A stretch of DNA of 64,000 nt, taken from Neisseria sp. (GTDB lineage Bacteria; Pseudomonadota; Gammaproteobacteria; Burkholderiales; Neisseriaceae). Shown here in pieces: positions 60,631 to 64,000 of the stretch. Where the stretch lies: positions 78,394 through 142,393 of the forward strand of contig NZ_JAUMUI010000003.1 in the NCBI RefSeq assembly GCF_030530745.1, read 5' to 3'. A program made the position numbers and the translations under genes. Within the stretch, counting starts at the first letter, position 1, and every line of letters starts with the position of its first letter. The notes below the pieces were generated by a model. That model was not told the DNA's origin and made no database searches. It worked only from the letters and a program-made list of their open reading frames with translations.

Positions 60631-61662
60631 ATGATTACCCCCCAACAGGCCATTGCCCGCCTGATCGACAACAACGAACTTTTCTACGACGAAATGACCG
60701 CCCTGATGCGCCAGATCATGAGCGGCCAAGTGCCGCCCGAACAGCTGGCCGCCATTCTGACCGGCCTGCGCATCAAAGTGGAAACCGTATCCGAAATCAG
60801 CGCCGCCGCCGCCGTGATGCGCGAGTTCGCCACCCCCGTGCCCGTTATCGACAAAACACACTTGGTCGACATCGTCGGCACCGGCGGCGACGGCGCCAAA
60901 ACGTTCAACATCTCTACCACCGCTATGTTTGCAGCAGCAGCAGCAGGCGCAAAAGTGGCCAAACACGGCGGCCGCTCGGTATCGTCATCCAGCGGCGCCG
61001 CCGACGTGCTCGAGCAAATGGGTGTTAATCTTGAGCTAACGCCCGAACAAGTCGGCCGCAGTATCGACGGCATCGGCATCGGCTTTATGTTCGCCCCCAA
61101 CCACCACAGCGCCATGCGCCACGTCGCCCCCGTGCGCCGCTCGCTGGGTTTCAGAAGCATTTTCAATATCTTAGGCCCCCTTACCAACCCCGCAGGCGCA
61201 CCGAACCAACTGCTCGGCGTGTTCCACACCGACTTGTGCGGCATACTCTCGCGCGTGCTGCAACAGCTCGGCTCGCAGCACGTTTTGGTGGTACACGGCA
61301 GCGACGGCCTCGACGAAATTACCGTTACCGGCCCCACCCGCGTGGCCGAGCTGCATAACGGCACCATCAGCGAATACGATATTTCCCCCGAGCAGTTCGG
61401 CTTAACCACCTACCCCAACCTCGACGGCATACGCGTAGGCAACAGCGCCGAATCGCTCGCCCTGATGAACCGCGTTTTAGCAGGCGAACCCGGCGCCGCA
61501 CGCGACATCGTGCTGCTCAACACCGCCGCCTGCCTGTATGCGGGCGATGTTGTCCCTTCGCTGGCAAGCGGCGTTCAGGCCGCCGCCGAAGCCATCGATT
61601 CGGGCAAGGCCAAAGCCAAGCAGGTCGAATTTACGGCCTATACGCAAAGCTGCGCGCAATAG
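60631..61662 (+). CDS. trpD: anthranilate phosphoribosyltransferase
   Basis: The ATG at 60631 (AAGGAA site) gives 343 residues starting [15 protein letters not shown] site [14 protein letters not shown] (near residues 79-92), [12 protein letters not shown] and the N-P-A-G-A signature are present. Second step of tryptophan synthesis. The longer frame starting in the YrhK gene is a shadow. Confidence 0.96.
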   Translation: MITPQQAIARLIDNNELFYDEMTALMRQIMSGQVPPEQLAAILTGLRIKVETVSEISAAAAVMREFATPVPVIDKTHLVDIVGTGGDGAKTFNISTTAMFAAAAAGAKVAKHGGRSVSSSSGAADVLEQMGVNLELTPEQVGRSIDGIGIGFMFAPNHHSAMRHVAPVRRSLGFRSIFNILGPLTNPAGAPNQLLGVFHTDLCGILSRVLQQLGSQHVLVVHGSDGLDEITVTGPTRVAELHNGTISEYDISPEQFGLTTYPNLDGIRVGNSAESLALMNRVLAGEPGAARDIVLLNTAACLYAGDVVPSLASGVQAAAEAIDSGKAKAKQVEFTAYTQSCAQ

Positions 61663-61760
61663 CCATACCAACCTAACCATCTGAAAAAATTAAAAATATC
61701 AAAACCACAATCCGCCCTCCTCCCGCCTTTCGGCCTGCGTGCGGATTGTGTAAATTATCG

Positions 61761-61789
61761 TTCAGGCAAAATCAAAGCAATGTTATACT
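61761..61789 (+). promoter_or_regulatory. candidate promoter of trpA-accD
   Basis: Extended -10 TGTTATACT at 61781-61789, with a weak -35 (TTCAGG) 17 bases upstream. It fits the 188-bp gap after trpD. Confidence 0.4.
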
Positions 61790-61850
61790 TGCCATTTTCT
61801 TATTCCTTATCTTCAGGCCGTCTGAAACACAGGCCGCCGCACCTTGAACC

Positions 61851-62645
61851 ATGAGCAGAATCCGGCAGACCTTCAACGCGCTGGGCGGTAACAAAGCCCT
61901 GATTCCGTATATCACCGTCGGCGACCCCGACACCCGCACCACACTCGCACTCATGCACAGCATGGCTGCCAACGGTGCCGATTTAATCGAACTGGGCGTG
62001 CCGTTTTCCGACCCGATGGCCGACGGCCCCACCATCCAGCGTGCCGCCGAACGGGCTTTAGCGCAAGGCGTTTCGTTGAAAGACGTGCTGGCCGTGGTGC
62101 ACGAATTCCGCCAAACCAACCAAACCACCCCCGTAGTGCTGATGGGCTATCTCAACCCCGTGCATAAAATGGGCTATGCCGAATTCGCCCGCGCCGCCGC
62201 CGAAGCAGGCGTTGACGGCGTGTTAACCGTAGACTCGCCCGTCGAAACCATCGCCCCGCTGCACGACGCCCTGCGGCAAAACGGCTTGGACTGCATTTTC
62301 CTGGTCGCCCCCACCACCGGCGAAGCACGTATGGCCGCCATCGGCAAACTCGCCAGCGGTTTCGTATATTATGTATCGCTCAAAGGCGTAACCGGTTCCG
62401 CACAGTTGGATACCGAAGCCGTTTCGCGTAAAATCGAGCTTTTACGCAAATATACCGCCCTGCCCATCGGCGTGGGTTTCGGCATCAGCAATGCCGAAAG
62501 CGCCCGCAAAATCGCCGCCGTTGCCGATGCCGCTATCGTCGGCAGCCGCATCGTGCAAGAAATCGAAAACAACGCAGGCCGCGAAGCCCAGGCCGTCGGC
62601 GCATTGGTGAAACAACTAAAAGACGCCGTTGCACAGGCCGTCTGA
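61851..62645 (+). CDS. trpA: tryptophan synthase alpha subunit
   Basis: A 264-residue TIM barrel of exact family length that splits indole-3-glycerol phosphate. The catalytic Glu is in L-I-E-L-G-V-P-F-S-D-P-M-A-D-G-P (Asp for the second acid earlier in the barrel), and the phosphate loop G-V-G-F-G-I-S follows near residue 210. trpB is not in the window. The stop TGA lies inside a DUS; accD follows after 26 bp. Confidence 0.96.
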   Translation: MSRIRQTFNALGGNKALIPYITVGDPDTRTTLALMHSMAANGADLIELGVPFSDPMADGPTIQRAAERALAQGVSLKDVLAVVHEFRQTNQTTPVVLMGYLNPVHKMGYAEFARAAAEAGVDGVLTVDSPVETIAPLHDALRQNGLDCIFLVAPTTGEARMAAIGKLASGFVYYVSLKGVTGSAQLDTEAVSRKIELLRKYTALPIGVGFGISNAESARKIAAVADAAIVGSRIVQEIENNAGREAQAVGALVKQLKDAVAQAV

Positions 62646-62671
62646 AAGCATCTTCTAACTAAGGAGCAAAC

Positions 62672-63541
62672 ATGAGCTGGTTAGACAAAATCCTCCCTCC
62701 GAAAATCAAACGTGAAGACAAAAACGCATCCAACGTGCCCGAAGGTTTGTGGCACAAGTGCCCCTCATGCGCCGCCACCCTTTATTCCACCGATTTGCAG
62801 CAAAACCTGCAAGTATGTCCCAAATGCGGCCACCACAACGCCCTTTCCGCCCGCGAACGCCTCAACATCCTTTTAGATGAAAACGGCCGCGAAGAAATCG
62901 GCGCCGGCGTCAAACCCGTCGACATATTAAAATTCAAAGACAGCAAAAAATACCCCGACCGCCTTACCGCCGCACGCAAATCCACCGGCGAAGACGATGC
63001 ACTGGTGGTGATGAAAGGCACCATGAACGGCCTGCCCGTCGTAGTAGCTGCGTTTGAATTCCGCTTTATCGGCGGCTCGATGGGTTCGGTGGTGGGCGAA
63101 CGCTTCGTGCAGGGGGTGCGCCGTGCCGCAGCCGACCGCTGCAGCTTCATCTGTGTTGCCGCATCCGGCGGTGCGCGTATGCAGGAAGGCCTCAATTCGC
63201 TGATGCAGATGACCAAAACCAGCGCTTCCCTGCATCTGCTTACCGAAAAAAACCTACCGTTTATTTCAGTGCTCACTGATCCGACCATGGGTGGCGTATC
63301 TGCCAGTTTCGCTTTTTTGGGCGATATCGTAATAGCCGAACCCAACGCACTCATCGGTTTTGCCGGCCCCCGCGTGATTGAGCAGACCGTACGCGAAACC
63401 CTGCCCGAAGGTTTCCAGCGTGCCGAATTTCTCCTTGAAAAAGGCGCGATCGACCAAATCGTCGACCGCCGCGAGATGAAGCAGCGCATCACCGGCCTGC
63501 TTACCCTGCTGCGCCGGGAAGAACCCGTTACCGCCGCCTGA
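62672..63541 (+). CDS. accD: acetyl-CoA carboxylase carboxyltransferase beta subunit
   Basis: A 289-residue protein. The N-terminal zinc ribbon is visible as Cys30, Cys33, Cys49 and Cys52 (C-x2-C-x15-C-x2-C), and the carboxyltransferase core has G-G-A-R-M-Q-E-G and [14 protein letters not shown]. It makes malonyl-CoA with AccA. trpA and accD are often neighbours in proteobacteria. Confidence 0.97.
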   Translation: MSWLDKILPPKIKREDKNASNVPEGLWHKCPSCAATLYSTDLQQNLQVCPKCGHHNALSARERLNILLDENGREEIGAGVKPVDILKFKDSKKYPDRLTAARKSTGEDDALVVMKGTMNGLPVVVAAFEFRFIGGSMGSVVGERFVQGVRRAAADRCSFICVAASGGARMQEGLNSLMQMTKTSASLHLLTEKNLPFISVLTDPTMGGVSASFAFLGDIVIAEPNALIGFAGPRVIEQTVRETLPEGFQRAEFLLEKGAIDQIVDRREMKQRITGLLTLLRREEPVTAA

Positions 63542-63684
63542 TTGAAACACCCGAACAAAATCACATAAAGCAAACAGCATAATATTCAAACAGGTTATTA
63601 CATTGCCATTTGTTTTCAAAAACAACCATTCGATTTAAATATGCCTTCAGCTTATTAAAACAGAATAGAATAAAAGTTCGATTG

Positions 63685-63719
63685 CACCCGCAACCGCCCC
63701 GGTACTGCGGGTGTTTTTT
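63685..63719 (+). terminator. intrinsic terminator or attenuator ahead of the last gene
   Basis: CACCCGCA, 13-base loop, TGCGGGTG followed by TTTTTT. It lies only 27 bases before the next ATG, so transcripts of that gene from upstream promoters must pass it. Confidence 0.7.
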
Positions 63720-63745
63720 AACCAAACCTATAGGGAGTGTTAACA

Positions 63746-64000
63746 ATGAACTACGGCTATTCTTCTTACAGCTACAAAGGCTACAGCGCCGCATACTGCG
63801 CACCTTCGGCTAAAAGCTATTACCAAGGCGGCAGCTACGGCAGCTACTTCGGCTATTACGGCTATCAGAAACACGGCGGTAAAAGCAGCAGCAAAGCCGG
63901 AAAAAAAGGCGCTTGGGATATCTATTGTATTCCCAAAGACTATATCCCCTACTGTCCTCCTGTAAAACCCCTACCGAAACCCGAACCTAAGCCCGAACCT
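63746..64000 (+). CDS. Tyr/Gly/Ser-rich protein with Pro-rich tail (partial)
   Basis: The gene is cut by the right edge; 85 codons are visible. Start M-N-Y-G-Y-S-S-Y-S-Y-K-G-Y after a TAGGGAGTG site. The first 50 residues are low-complexity (Tyr, Gly, Ser, Lys), then W-D-I-Y-C-I-P-K-D-Y-I-P-Y-C-P-P with two Cys, then a K-P-x-P-K-P-E-P repeat that continues out of the window. No signal peptide or hydrophobic segment is present, so if secreted it would use a type I-like or other non-Sec path. Family unknown; the Pro/Glu/Lys repeat recalls stalk or TonB-like linkers. Confidence 0.55.
   Translation, partial: MNYGYSSYSYKGYSAAYCAPSAKSYYQGGSYGSYFGYYGYQKHGGKSSSKAGKKGAWDIYCIPKDYIPYCPPVKPLPKPEPKPEP

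Overview
The window is chromosomal DNA from a Neisseria species (Betaproteobacteria). The 12-mer AGGCCGTCTGAA and its complement, the AG dialect of the neisserial DNA uptake sequence (DUS), recurs throughout, both inside genes and as inverted pairs after genes. Gene content (lepA-lepB, earP-efp, purL, lptFG, pepA, rho), a Correia-type repeat and a Slam protein fit this. The AT dialect used by N. meningitidis and N. gonorrhoeae is seen clearly only near 4.3 kb, so a commensal or animal-associated species is likelier. Most of the window is GC-rich, dense core genome; the bacteriocin islands are AT-rich. I see no rRNA, CRISPR array or prophage.

Layout. 0-4.2 kb: the start of an Smr-domain gene, an SDR dehydrogenase, two membrane proteins and purM. 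4.3-6.1 kb: an AT-rich accessory patch with a transposase relic, a double-glycine bacteriocin-type peptide, a small membrane protein and a 170-bp element with terminal inverted repeats. 6.1-22.5 kb: slam, an RlmK-type methyltransferase, a small lipoprotein, hemA, glnB, purL, aroC, ilvD, the hisH-hisA-orf-hisF block, a 156-bp Correia element and trpS. 22.5-25.0 kb: the second accessory island, a tandem array of three bacteriocin-type peptides and four small membrane proteins (candidate immunity proteins) with a duplicated promoter/leader repeat. 25-50 kb: clpB, folK and a deoxynucleoside kinase, recD, tpx, lepA-lepB, tRNA-Val and tRNA-Asp, lptF-lptG, pepA, earP-efp, an aromatic aminotransferase, glcB, a di-Mop protein, dgt and rho. 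50.4-56.8 kb: a 3-hydroxybutyrate/acetoacetate use operon (GntP permease, 3-hydroxybutyrate dehydrogenase, AtoE transporter, two-subunit CoA transferase, thiolase). 57-63.5 kb: putP, lgt, trpG, a YrhK-like protein, trpD, trpA and accD. The right edge cuts a Tyr/Gly-rich protein with a Lys-Pro-Glu-Pro tail.

How genes work together. EarP modifies the EF-P encoded next to it (the target Arg32 is present). LptF and LptG form the permease core of LPS export. The ketone-body operon would bring in 3-hydroxybutyrate or acetoacetate and convert it to acetyl-CoA. HisH and HisF form imidazole-glycerol-phosphate synthase, with HisA encoded between them. The bacteriocin-type peptides need a peptidase-containing ABC exporter, which is not in this window.

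The most interesting part is the bacteriocin array between trpS and clpB, with its relative at 4.9 kb. It shows cassette-like duplication, poly-A tracts of 16 and 18 in the two promoter repeats, one peptide with a truncated leader and one orphan membrane gene. Also worth checking: clustered perfect DnaA boxes upstream of earP, the unfamiliar terminal-inverted-repeat element, and the Tyr/Gly-rich protein behind a terminator-like hairpin.
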